From Candidatus Acidiferrum typicum (GTDB taxonomy: Bacteria > Acidobacteriota > Terriglobia > Acidiferrales > UBA7541): a stretch of DNA of 10,624 bases. This document shows positions 1 to 5,823 of the stretch, piece by piece. The stretch lies in the NCBI GenBank assembly GCA_025463105.1, contig JAOAPW010000277.1, forward strand, positions 1 to 10,624, written 5' to 3'. Numbering within the stretch: the stretch's first letter is position 1; each line of letters starts with the position of its first letter. The notes under the pieces are model-generated. The model saw nothing but the letters and a program-made list of their open reading frames with translations, was not told the DNA's origin and searched no databases. A program made the translations under genes and the position numbers.

Positions 1-441
1 GGGGAACGCGGAGAGTCTTTGCCGGAGGAAGAAGGCGATCTGGTCACGACCACCGGCGAAGTCATCGGGCGGCATCGCGGAGTGCAAAATTAAACTGTAG
101 GCCAGCGAAAAGTGCAGGGCATCGCAGCCGGCAGACCTCTTTACGTCGTCGAACTCGACCGTGCGGCCAATCGAGTCGTTGTTGGCGATGATGTGGAGTT
201 GCGCGGGGATTCCTGCGAGGTGCGCGACGTCAACTGGATTTCGTTCGCGCTCCTGGAAGGCCCGATCCGCGCCTCCGTGAAGATTCGCCATCGCCATGAA
301 CCGGCCGCGGCTACCATCGAGCCGATCGATGCCACGTCCGCGCGCGTGAAGTTTGATGAGCCGCAGCGCGCGATTACACCGGGACAGGCTGCAGTATTTT
401 ATTCAGGAGATGTTGTTCTCGGCGGGGGATGGATTCGCTAG
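1..441 (+). pseudogene. mnmA: tRNA-specific 2-thiouridylase MnmA, C-terminal part, with in-frame stop
   Basis: MnmA makes the 2-thio group of wobble uridine-34 in tRNA for Lys, Glu and Gln, in the cytoplasm. Frame 1 is open from the window edge and reads like the MnmA central/C-terminal region: GEVIGRHRG, then TVGQRK, then GRPLYVVELD, KIRHRH and PQRAITPGQAAVFY, ending GGGWIR before TAG. The family motif is H-x-G-x-x-[FY]-T-[IV]-G-Q-R-K-G-L. Here the aromatic position is a TAA stop at 91-93, one base from a Tyr codon, and the normally invariant Gly-Leu after QRK reads Val-Gln. The roughly 115 residues after the stop are otherwise well conserved, with no frameshift. The gene may therefore be freshly broken, or the stop may be a sequencing or assembly error. 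A GTG at 112 could restart a 109-residue fragment without the PP-loop catalytic domain. The N-terminal part lies outside the window. It is convergent with the DUF948 gene, 26 bases away. Identity is firm; pseudogene status is open. Confidence 0.85.
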
Positions 442-467
442 CGTGTTGACCGAAATCCTGCCAAAGC

Positions 468-983
468 TTAAATAAACATTCCTTCGTCTTGCTGCTCGCT
501 GGGTTGTTCTACAGAGTGTCGTCTGCCCCGCGCCGCGCGGAGAAACTCAAGTCCACTCTGAATTCCGCGAATCATGGCGGAAGCCTTTACAACGGGTCCC
601 CAGACAGTGTCGCGCATGCGTGATCCGGCTTCTTCGATAGTTTCCATGGCGCCCGTAAGAATCTGATCGACATGGATGAGTTGCAGACGCAGGCGTTCCA
701 TTGTCTCGGTAAGAATTCGATCGAGCTTCTGCGCTTGGCCGCGCGCCAGCCGGGTAAGTTCAGAGGCATCCGCCACCAGACCTGAGATCCGCGGGGAGAC
801 GTCCTCCACCAGAATCTGAAGCCGGGAAATAATCGGCGTCAGTCGAGTATTGAGGTCCGAGATGGTTTCCTCAACGCGCGCAGCGGTGCGGCGAAGCTGG
901 ATAAATAACGCGACCAGGATGATTGCCTGCAAAACAATGGCAACCGAGGTCACAATCACGAAAAATGGCATCCAGCTTTCCAT
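468..983 (-). CDS. DUF948 (YtxG-like) membrane-anchored protein
   Basis: The product is 171 residues. One hydrophobic segment near residues 7-29 (FFVIVTSVAIVLQAIILVAL) is followed by a long heptad-like, mostly helical region to about residue 150, with no catalytic motif, and a polar tail rich in Glu and Gln. This is the layout of the DUF948/YtxG family: a single N-terminal membrane anchor with a cytoplasmic coiled coil. Family members are often called general stress proteins, but their molecular role is unknown. An AAGG lies 8 bases before the ATG. The gene starts 18 bases after the ytxH-like stop on the same strand, matching the ytxG-ytxH pairing known from Bacillus, so the two are probably co-transcribed and may act together at the membrane. 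The coiled coil alone could mislead; confidence in DUF948 rests on anchor, length and partner together. Confidence 0.8.
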   Translation of the reverse strand: MESWMPFFVIVTSVAIVLQAIILVALFIQLRRTAARVEETISDLNTRLTPIISRLQILVEDVSPRISGLVADASELTRLARGQAQKLDRILTETMERLRLQLIHVDQILTGAMETIEEAGSRMRDTVWGPVVKASAMIRGIQSGLEFLRAARGRRHSVEQPSEQQDEGMFI

Positions 984-1001
984 GCGCTTGCCTTGACGCG
1001 A

Positions 1002-1295
1002 TTACTGCGCCTTGGCTTTCTCCCTCTGGTAAGCTTCTCGGCCCGCATCAACAGCCGCGGAAAGAGTGTCCTTCTGACGTGACGCCGCCTGTTTGCTGCG
1101 CTCCACCAAATCTTCGGCGCGCTCACGAAGTTCCCGCGCTTTGCGCTGCGCATAGTCGCGGCCTTCATCTGCTTTTTGCGACAGGTATTCGCGAGTTTCC
1201 TCACCAGATTTCGGCGCAAACAAAATTCCTACCAACGCGCCAATTCCGAGACCCACCAGGAAGAAACTAACTTTTGAACCAACATTCTCCGCCAT
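1002..1295 (-). CDS. YtxH domain-containing protein
   Basis: The product is 97 residues. A glycine-rich hydrophobic segment at about residues 10-26 (FFLVGLGIGALVGILFAPKS) is followed at once by SGEETREYL and then a highly charged helix of Lys, Arg, Glu, Asp and Ala to the C-terminus. The G-x-G-x-x-x-G-x-L-F-A-P-x-S-G-x-x-T-R pattern is the hallmark of the YtxH family, small inner-membrane proteins linked to general stress and envelope functions, with no known enzymatic activity. The start is well supported: AGGGGG lies 6 bases before the ATG, the strongest ribosome-binding site on this strand of the window. The gene lies 64 bases downstream of the uvrC stop, so read-through from uvrC or a promoter in that gap are both possible. 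I see no convincing promoter or terminator there. Confidence 0.85.
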   Translation of the reverse strand: MAENVGSKVSFFLVGLGIGALVGILFAPKSGEETREYLSQKADEGRDYAQRKARELRERAEDLVERSKQAASRQKDTLSAAVDAGREAYQREKAKAQ

Positions 1296-1359
1296 GGCTT
1301 ACCCCCTATGCGTTTTGAAAGTAGCACACGGAAGTGCCGGAAGCAAGCTGTCCCGGGTG

Positions 1360-3225
1360 TCAACGGTCCCGAACTATGGGGAAAGGTCCGGAGGAATTTG
1401 TAGAAGAAGGATTATTTGTCAAATGTGCGGAAACACGCTCGGCGAGAGTAGCAGGCACGACTCGAGCAATCTGCTCGACACTCGCTGACCGCAGTTGCGT
1501 GATGCTTCCGAAGCGCCGCAGCAGTTTCTGCGCTGTACGAGGCCCAACACCGGGAATATTTTCCAGGCCAGTCTGAATCGTACGCTTTGTACGACGCTGG
1601 CGATGGAATCCTACGGCAAACCTGTGGGTTTCGTCGCGAATCTGCTGAATTAAATGAAGGATTGGCGAATGATGTTCCAGGCGAATCGGCTGATCCTCCT
1701 GGCCGAGAACATAGATGATTTCCTCCTGCTTGGCGATGCTGGCGACGGATTGATTGATGACTTCAAGCTTTTCCAGCGCCGCCGCGGCTGCGTGCAACTG
1801 GCCGAGGCCGCCATCGATTAGGATGAGGCTGGGGAAAGGTTTTTTCTCCTCCTGGAGGCGCCGATATCTGCGTTCGATGACTTCCCGCATGCTTGCAAAA
1901 TCATCATTGCCCCATTCACCGCGAATGATGAACTTGCGATAGTCGGATTTTTTCATTCGGCCGTCTTCCCACACGACCATCGAAGCTACGGTGTCGGAGC
2001 CTTGCAAATGGGAAATATCGAAACTCTCGATACGTCGCGGCGGCTCCGGCAATGACAGCGCCTGCTCGATCGCATCGACAATCGCCTTCGAGCTGGGCTT
2101 CAGTACGCGAAAACGCTGCTCGAAGGAGTGGCGCGCGTTTTTCTCAACCAATTCGAGGAAGGCATGCTTGGCGCCGCGCTGCGGCATCAGGATTTCAACA
2201 CGGCTGCGCGGTGGCTCAAGTTTTGCGGCGCGTTCACTGAGAATGTCCTCGAGAACTGCGCGGTCCTCAAAGTCCATCGGCACGTGGATCGCGCGCGGCA
2301 GATAGGCGGCGTCGAGATAAAGCTGTTTAAGCAACGCGGACAGGAATTCCGCGGGTTCGAAAATTTCCAGATCCTCCCAGTAAAAATCTCGCCGGTCCAC
2401 CACGCGGCCGCCGCGCAAGTGAAATAAGTTGACCGCTACCAGCGGAGGCTCTGCATGCCACGCGAGTACATCGGTGTCATCGCCCGCAGCGGCGGCGATT
2501 TTTTGGCGCTCTTCGATCTCCGTGAGCGTGCGCAGAAGATCTCGGTACGAGGCCGCCTGCTCGTAGCGCTCGGAATCGGAAGCCTCCTTCATACGCGACT
2601 CGAGACTTTTGATCAGATCGTGGCGGCGGCCTTCTAGAAACATTCGCGTATCGCGAGCAGCTTCCGCGTAGAGTTCATCAGTGGTGAGTCCCGGGGCGCA
2701 GGGGCCGAGGCAGCGGCGAATGTAATACTGCAGGCAGGGCCTGGGATGCGCTCTCGTAAGGTCCACTGTGCAGGAGGGAATGCGAAACGTTTTGTGAATG
2801 AAGTGAACGATCCGGTGCGCCAGGCTGTGCGGAAAATACGGACCAAAATAAATCGAGCCGTCCTTCACCAATCGACGCGTCACGTATACCCGCGGGAATT
2901 TCTCAAACGCGGTGAACCGGATGTACGGGTAAGTCTTGTCGTCGCGCAGCAGAACGTTGAATTTCGGCTTGTGCTGCTTGATCAGGTTGTTTTCGAGCGC
3001 GAGAGCCTCGCGGTCGTTGTCCACGACGATGTAATCGAAATCCGCAATTTCGCGCACCAGCGAACCCGTTTTTGCGTCCAGCCACCTGGACTCCAAAAAA
3101 TACGACCGCACGCGATTTCGCAGCGAGCGCGATTTTCCGACGTACAATATGTTTCCCAGGGCGTCCTTGAATAGATACACCCCCGCATCCAGCGGAAGAC
3201 CGGCGGCTTTTTGTGTGAGTTCCAT
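1360..3225 (-). CDS. uvrC: Excinuclease ABC subunit C (UvrC)
   Basis: UvrC makes the 3' then 5' incisions around a lesion marked by UvrA/UvrB. The 621-residue form is full length. An N-terminal GIY-YIG nuclease (about 10-95) has GVYLFKD, ILYVGKS, R40 and the metal ligand E78 in ALALENNLIK. Four cysteines, C152, C164, C172 and C176, have the spacing of the [4Fe-4S] ligands reported for UvrC. A UVR helix pair for UvrB contact lies at about 200-235. The RNase H-like 5' nuclease has D403 in FDISH, D471 in LIDGGLGQL and H534 in DETHRF. Tandem HhH motifs lie at about 553-600 (NIPGVGPRTAQKLL). The reading frame extends to 3276, but ATG 3225 fits the family N-terminus (MELTQKAAGLPLDAGVY); the 17 codons upstream overlap repeat-like DNA. 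No clear Shine-Dalgarno is seen. The gene is divergent from the TPR gene at 3441. Confidence 0.97.
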   Translation of the reverse strand: MELTQKAAGLPLDAGVYLFKDALGNILYVGKSRSLRNRVRSYFLESRWLDAKTGSLVREIADFDYIVVDNDREALALENNLIKQHKPKFNVLLRDDKTYPYIRFTAFEKFPRVYVTRRLVKDGSIYFGPYFPHSLAHRIVHFIHKTFRIPSCTVDLTRAHPRPCLQYYIRRCLGPCAPGLTTDELYAEAARDTRMFLEGRRHDLIKSLESRMKEASDSERYEQAASYRDLLRTLTEIEERQKIAAAAGDDTDVLAWHAEPPLVAVNLFHLRGGRVVDRRDFYWEDLEIFEPAEFLSALLKQLYLDAAYLPRAIHVPMDFEDRAVLEDILSERAAKLEPPRSRVEILMPQRGAKHAFLELVEKNARHSFEQRFRVLKPSSKAIVDAIEQALSLPEPPRRIESFDISHLQGSDTVASMVVWEDGRMKKSDYRKFIIRGEWGNDDFASMREVIERRYRRLQEEKKPFPSLILIDGGLGQLHAAAAALEKLEVINQSVASIAKQEEIIYVLGQEDQPIRLEHHSPILHLIQQIRDETHRFAVGFHRQRRTKRTIQTGLENIPGVGPRTAQKLLRRFGSITQLRSASVEQIARVVPATLAERVSAHLTNNPSSTNSSGPFPIVRDR

Positions 3226-3255
3226 CGTCAGAGTAGAATGGGTACGGGCGCCTCG

Positions 3256-3367
3256 AGTGATGCGTGGAGCCCGCAAGTAGTAAGATGCGGACTCTGCCAG
3301 TTCCGACTCGAATCAGGGTGCGGGCTCTACTAAACTGAACGCTTCAAGTGAAGCGTGGAGCTGCCCG
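3256..3367. repeat. Cluster of direct and inverted repeats in the uvrC / TPR intergenic region
   Basis: Three related copies of a short core lie here. Copy A (3265-3275, TGGAGCCCGCA) and copy B on the minus strand (3319-3329, TAGAGCCCGCA) match at 10 of 11 bases, giving an exact 9-base inverted repeat (3267-3275 with 3319-3327). A 15-base direct repeat, 3256-3270 versus 3347-3361, matches at 14 of 15. Separately, 3339-3356 is a perfect dyad, ACGCTTCA then AG then TGAAGCGT. Copy A can also pair with TGCGGACTC at 3286-3294 with one mismatch. Copy B is footed by GTAG on the minus strand, as in REP elements. This could be decayed repeat DNA, or operators for the divergent genes; I cannot tell which. 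Confidence 0.6.
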
Positions 3368-3440
3368 AATTAAGGACGCACGGCGGACCGCACTTGGGCA
3401 ACATCTATGATAGCAAAGTGAATCCTAACCTGCTCAGACC

Positions 3441-3899
3441 ATGAAATTCCTTGTAGCCATTTTATTCGCTGTTTTACTGCTGACAAGCGCACCGTCCACG
3501 AGGGCGCAGCAGATTGATCCGTCCACGCCGCCTCCACCGCCGCCGGCAGAGGCGCCGCCGGAGCCGCCTACTCCAACCGCTCCCGCCGAGCCGGTATTCG
3601 ATCCACTCCACGCACAAAGGAGCATCGAAATCGGCAATTTCTACTTGAAAAAAGGCAATTATGATGCGGCGATCGATCGCTTCATGGATGCGACGCGCTT
3701 TCAACCCAAGCTGGCAGTCTCCTGGAAACTGCTCGGTGAAGCCTTCGAGAAAAAGCACGATAACGGCAACGCCGTCGACTCCTACAAGAAGTATCTGGAA
3801 TTGTTTCCCGGAGCAGAGGATGCAGCCAAAGTACAAAAGCGAATCGCACTTTTAGAAGAAAAGACCGCGCAACAAGCCTCCAAACATCCCATACACTAG
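3441..3899 (+). CDS. Small secreted tetratricopeptide-repeat protein
   Basis: The product is 152 residues. A typical signal peptide (hydrophobic run at about 3-16, likely cut near STRAQ|Q) is followed by a proline-rich linker at about 28-51 containing a run of seven prolines, then two TPR units at about 58-91 (GNFYLKKGNYDAAIDRF) and 92-125 (WKLLGEAFEKKHDNGNAVDSY). The last 25 residues form a charged helix. TPR pairs are protein-binding scaffolds; the export signal places this one in the periplasm or on the envelope. No enzymatic motif is visible and the partner is unknown. There is no strong Shine-Dalgarno before the ATG. A TATGAT at 3406-3411 could be a -10 box, but has no good -35. The gene is divergent from uvrC, and a GTAG-footed hairpin begins 3 bases after its stop. 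Confidence 0.85.
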   Translation: MKFLVAILFAVLLLTSAPSTRAQQIDPSTPPPPPPAEAPPEPPTPTAPAEPVFDPLHAQRSIEIGNFYLKKGNYDAAIDRFMDATRFQPKLAVSWKLLGEAFEKKHDNGNAVDSYKKYLELFPGAEDAAKVQKRIALLEEKTAQQASKHPIH

Positions 3900-3906
3900 C
3901 CAGTAG

Positions 3907-3931
3907 CACAGGCTTTAGCCTGTGTGATTTT
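3907..3931 (+). terminator. Hairpin likely terminating the small TPR gene
   Basis: The left REP stem (CACAGGC, loop TTTA, GCCTGTG) starts 8 bases after the TPR stop and is followed by TGATTTTG. The short T-run makes it a modest intrinsic terminator. It doubles as part of the repeat element. Confidence 0.45.
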
Positions 3932-3974
3932 GAATTGGTGTGTGTGCACTGTTCGCGGATGCAAAACGAAAGTC

Positions 3975-3999
3975 AAAACCACACAGACTGAAGTCTGTG
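3975..3999 (-). terminator. Hairpin likely terminating the uvrA-SprT operon
   Basis: Read on the minus strand, the right REP stem (CACAGAC, loop TTCA, GTCTGTG) is followed by TGGTTTTG. It lies about 50 bases beyond the stop of the SprT-like gene, the last gene of the minus-strand run. The T-run is short, so efficiency is uncertain. Confidence 0.4.
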
Positions 4000-4051
4000 C
4001 TACAAAAACCCGCTTCACGGTAGACGATTTAGGAAGCGCTTATTTCGTTAT

Positions 4052-4786
4052 CTAGCGAACATGATCGAGGAATTTTCGCGCTCGCTCGTAATGTTTGAAA
4101 CGTTTTTCTTCGGCGCGGAATTCGGCCGAGTGCGCCTGGAGTCCACATGCAGCGGCGCGCAGGGGATGCTTCACGTGGAGCATCTCGTGGTACAGGATTA
4201 ATTCGACGGCATAAGAAGGCACTTCCACGCGATCCAGGCGATTGTTCATAACGATTTGATCAAGCGAAGGATCAAAGCAGCCAAACTGCGAACGCCAGGG
4301 GCGCGTGCTCCAACCCAGGCGCGGGCGGCGCAGGTTTCCATCGAAGTATTCAAGATTAATCGCCGCAAACATCGGCTCGAGGTCATGGGCCACGCCACGC
4401 GGATTGTGCACGATGCGCCGCGCGCGTTTACGTCGGACTCGCGCGATATGACGCCGCGTGGAATGCGCGAGCGCGAACCGGCGATAGAGATCGCGCAGCT
4501 CGGTGGGCAGTCTCCGGCGATACATCTGCGCCAATAAAATGGCCGCGGCAGCTTCAATCACCGGCACGGGAGCATCGCGCAAAATATCGGAAAGCCGCAC
4601 GTGCGCTGTTTCCTGCCGCAGGCGCATGGTGTGCGCGAGATTAGCGTAAGGATACAACTCCACCACGAAATTCGGCGGCCTGCCCTGGCATCCAAGGCGC
4701 GTGAAAATGCGATGAAAGATGCGGTCGCCGCCAGGGAAGGCTGCGGCGAGAGGACGTTTTCCTGTCGAGCGCCCGATTCCAATCAC
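4052..4786 (-). CDS. SprT-like zinc metallopeptidase
   Basis: The product is 244 residues, with no signal peptide, so probably cytoplasmic. The C-terminal half is a SprT-like domain: FAAINLEYFDGNL at about 140-152, LGWSTRPW at 157-164, a buried strand IVMNN, then the zinc motif H200-E-M-L-H204 and a third likely ligand H219 in QAHSAEF, the usual H-x-x-x-F position of the family. SprT-like domains include the DNA-protein-crosslink protease SPRTN/Wss1 group and the poorly known bacterial SprT; the substrate here cannot be read from sequence. The first 120 residues are basic and helical (RRHIARVRRKRARR), which could help bind nucleic acid, but this is inference. The GTG start shares GTGA with the stop of the preceding gene, which suggests translational coupling; no Shine-Dalgarno is evident. 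It is the last gene of the uvrA run and ends before the BIME-like element. M48- or YgjP-type naming is a possible alternative. Confidence 0.8.
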   Translation of the reverse strand: MIGIGRSTGKRPLAAAFPGGDRIFHRIFTRLGCQGRPPNFVVELYPYANLAHTMRLRQETAHVRLSDILRDAPVPVIEAAAAILLAQMYRRRLPTELRDLYRRFALAHSTRRHIARVRRKRARRIVHNPRGVAHDLEPMFAAINLEYFDGNLRRPRLGWSTRPWRSQFGCFDPSLDQIVMNNRLDRVEVPSYAVELILYHEMLHVKHPLRAAACGLQAHSAEFRAEEKRFKHYERARKFLDHVR

Positions 4787-5331
4787 TGAGGTTTGCGCCT
4801 CACGGGAGGCGGCGCCATGTCCTTCGACGCTTTGTCAACATCTTTGGCCGCATCCTGTGTGGCCTCGATGGCGTCGTCGAGATTGTCCTTGTACGTTTCT
4901 CGCTCGGGTCCTTTAGTCGCCAGATCCTGCAGATACGGCAAAGCGTCTTTGATCTGCGTCTGCAAAGCTTTCACTCCTTGCCGGATATCTTCCTGTTTTT
5001 CGATCCCAATATCGACCAGGTCAGCGGCATCGTCAATACAGCCGGTATAGGCGTTGATCAAATTGTTAAGGCGGTCCGTCCGTTTCTGGTCGGCCGGGTC
5101 CATGTGCGCAAATTCATATTGGAGTTTCTTGATGCGATCTCCCGCGAATGTGGCGTAAAGCACGATGCGAGGTCCGGACATGCCGGCATCGCGAATCTTG
5201 TCCGCTTCGGCTTGGCTCAGATATTCTTTTTTTTGCGGTGCAGCCGTGCGCCCCGCGGGCGCCATGAACAAAACACCAGCCAGAAGCAGGGCAGTTCCCG
5301 GCGCGAAGATTGTTCGCATGGAATTTCTCAC
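4783..5331 (-). CDS. Secreted helical protein of unknown function (second of a tandem pair)
   Basis: I do not recognise this family. The product is 182 residues from GTG 5331, or 178 from ATG 5319. The GTG overlaps the previous stop as GTGA, whereas the ATG has GAGAA a few bases upstream; either is plausible. A signal peptide covers about residues 5-31 (hydrophobic core ALLLAGVLFMAPAG, likely cut near RTA|A). The mature part is almost entirely charged alpha-helix with one cysteine (C98) and a proline-rich basic end (PPPVRRKPQ). No catalytic motif is visible. Residues 94-142 align without gaps to residues 78-126 of the preceding gene's product (11 identities in 49 plus many conservative changes), so the two look like diverged duplicates. 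It is expected to be periplasmic or envelope-associated. It lies between the first secreted helical gene and the SprT-like gene, overlapping both by 4 bases. Confidence 0.75.
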   Translation of the reverse strand: MRNSMRTIFAPGTALLLAGVLFMAPAGRTAAPQKKEYLSQAEADKIRDAGMSGPRIVLYATFAGDRIKKLQYEFAHMDPADQKRTDRLNNLINAYTGCIDDAADLVDIGIEKQEDIRQGVKALQTQIKDALPYLQDLATKGPERETYKDNLDDAIEATQDAAKDVDKASKDMAPPPVRRKPQ

Positions 5332-5819
5332 GGCTTCCTCGCATTCCGGTCCGGCTGACGCGGGAATAGCGCGTCGATCAGCTCATTCTGCGTATTCACG
5401 AGGTCCGTGCGGACCTCACGGAAAAATGGACGCTTATCGACCGGCAAAGTGAGAATCAAATCGTCGATGTGCCGGACCGTTTCGCGGATGCTGATCTGAA
5501 GTTCCTTAAATCCCGACGGTTTTTTTTCCGGGTCGACGCCGGTGGCCTTCAGCAGTTCGGCTATATGCTTAACCTCGTCCCTATATCGCTCGAGAGTGTG
5601 CAGTGAAGCGACCTCATCACCGTTCTTGAGTTGCTTGCGAGCTTCATCAATCTGATCGTCGCCAAGTTTCACGAGCGCGCGAGCCTTGCGCACCGGATCC
5701 GCTTCCTGATCGTACCGCGCCTGATTCGCGCTCACGCGTTCCTGAGCGGCGAGCGGCGCGAACAGCGCCAGCGCGGCAAATGCGGCAGTGCAGAATTTCA
5801 GCATCCCAGGAAACCGCAT
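5328..5819 (-). CDS. Secreted helical protein of unknown function (first of a tandem pair)
   Basis: I do not recognise this family. The product is 163 residues from ATG 5819, four bases after the TPR stop; an inner ATG at 5804 gives a more compact signal peptide (MLKFCTAAFAALALFAPLAA, cut near AAQ). The frame is open upstream to 6074, but that part runs antiphase through the TPR gene and should not be counted. AAGG touches the 5819 ATG directly, too close to act as its ribosome-binding site, so the start is uncertain. The mature protein is charged and helical, with no cysteine after the signal and no enzymatic motif. Its C-terminal half resembles that of the next gene: Y79, A87, L89, G103, K105, L107, Q108, I111, D120, L121 and P126 are all shared. 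It probably lies in the periplasm or on the envelope, alongside the secreted TPR protein encoded just before it. Confidence 0.75.
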   Translation of the reverse strand: MRFPGMLKFCTAAFAALALFAPLAAQERVSANQARYDQEADPVRKARALVKLGDDQIDEARKQLKNGDEVASLHTLERYRDEVKHIAELLKATGVDPEKKPSGFKELQISIRETVRHIDDLILTLPVDKRPFFREVRTDLVNTQNELIDALFPRQPDRNARKP

Positions 5820-5823
5820 CCTT

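Larger units (their letters stand above)
3903..4003. repeat. BIME-like element: two inverted GTAG-footed REP hairpins
   Basis: The left unit (3903-3926) and the reverse complement of the right unit (3980-4003) agree at 21 of 24 bases. Each begins with GTAG, immediately followed by a 7-base-pair stem: CACAGGC/GCCTGTG with loop TTTA on the left, CACAGAC/GTCTGTG with loop TTCA on the right. Two of the three differences are a compensatory G-C to A-T change within the stem, so folding appears conserved. The inverted symmetry continues inward about 9 bases (ATTTTGAAT against GTTTTGACT). GTAG at the foot of a palindrome, in head-to-head pairs between convergent genes, is how REP/BIME elements mobilised by RAYT (Y1 transposase-like) enzymes look. 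No RAYT gene is present here. Confidence 0.75.

Noticed and set aside
1358..1363. TTGACA on the minus strand at the uvrC stop as the -35 of a ytxH promoter
   Set aside because: No -10-like hexamer at the proper distance; TACTTT is about 34 bases away.
3226..3276. N-terminal extension of uvrC to 3276
   Set aside because: The extra 17 residues match nothing in the UvrC family, overlap the repeat cluster, and ATG 3225 gives the canonical N-terminus.
3383..3411. Promoter for the small TPR gene with TATGAT at 3406-3411
   Set aside because: The -10 box is fair, but no acceptable -35 hexamer lies at 16-18 bases spacing.
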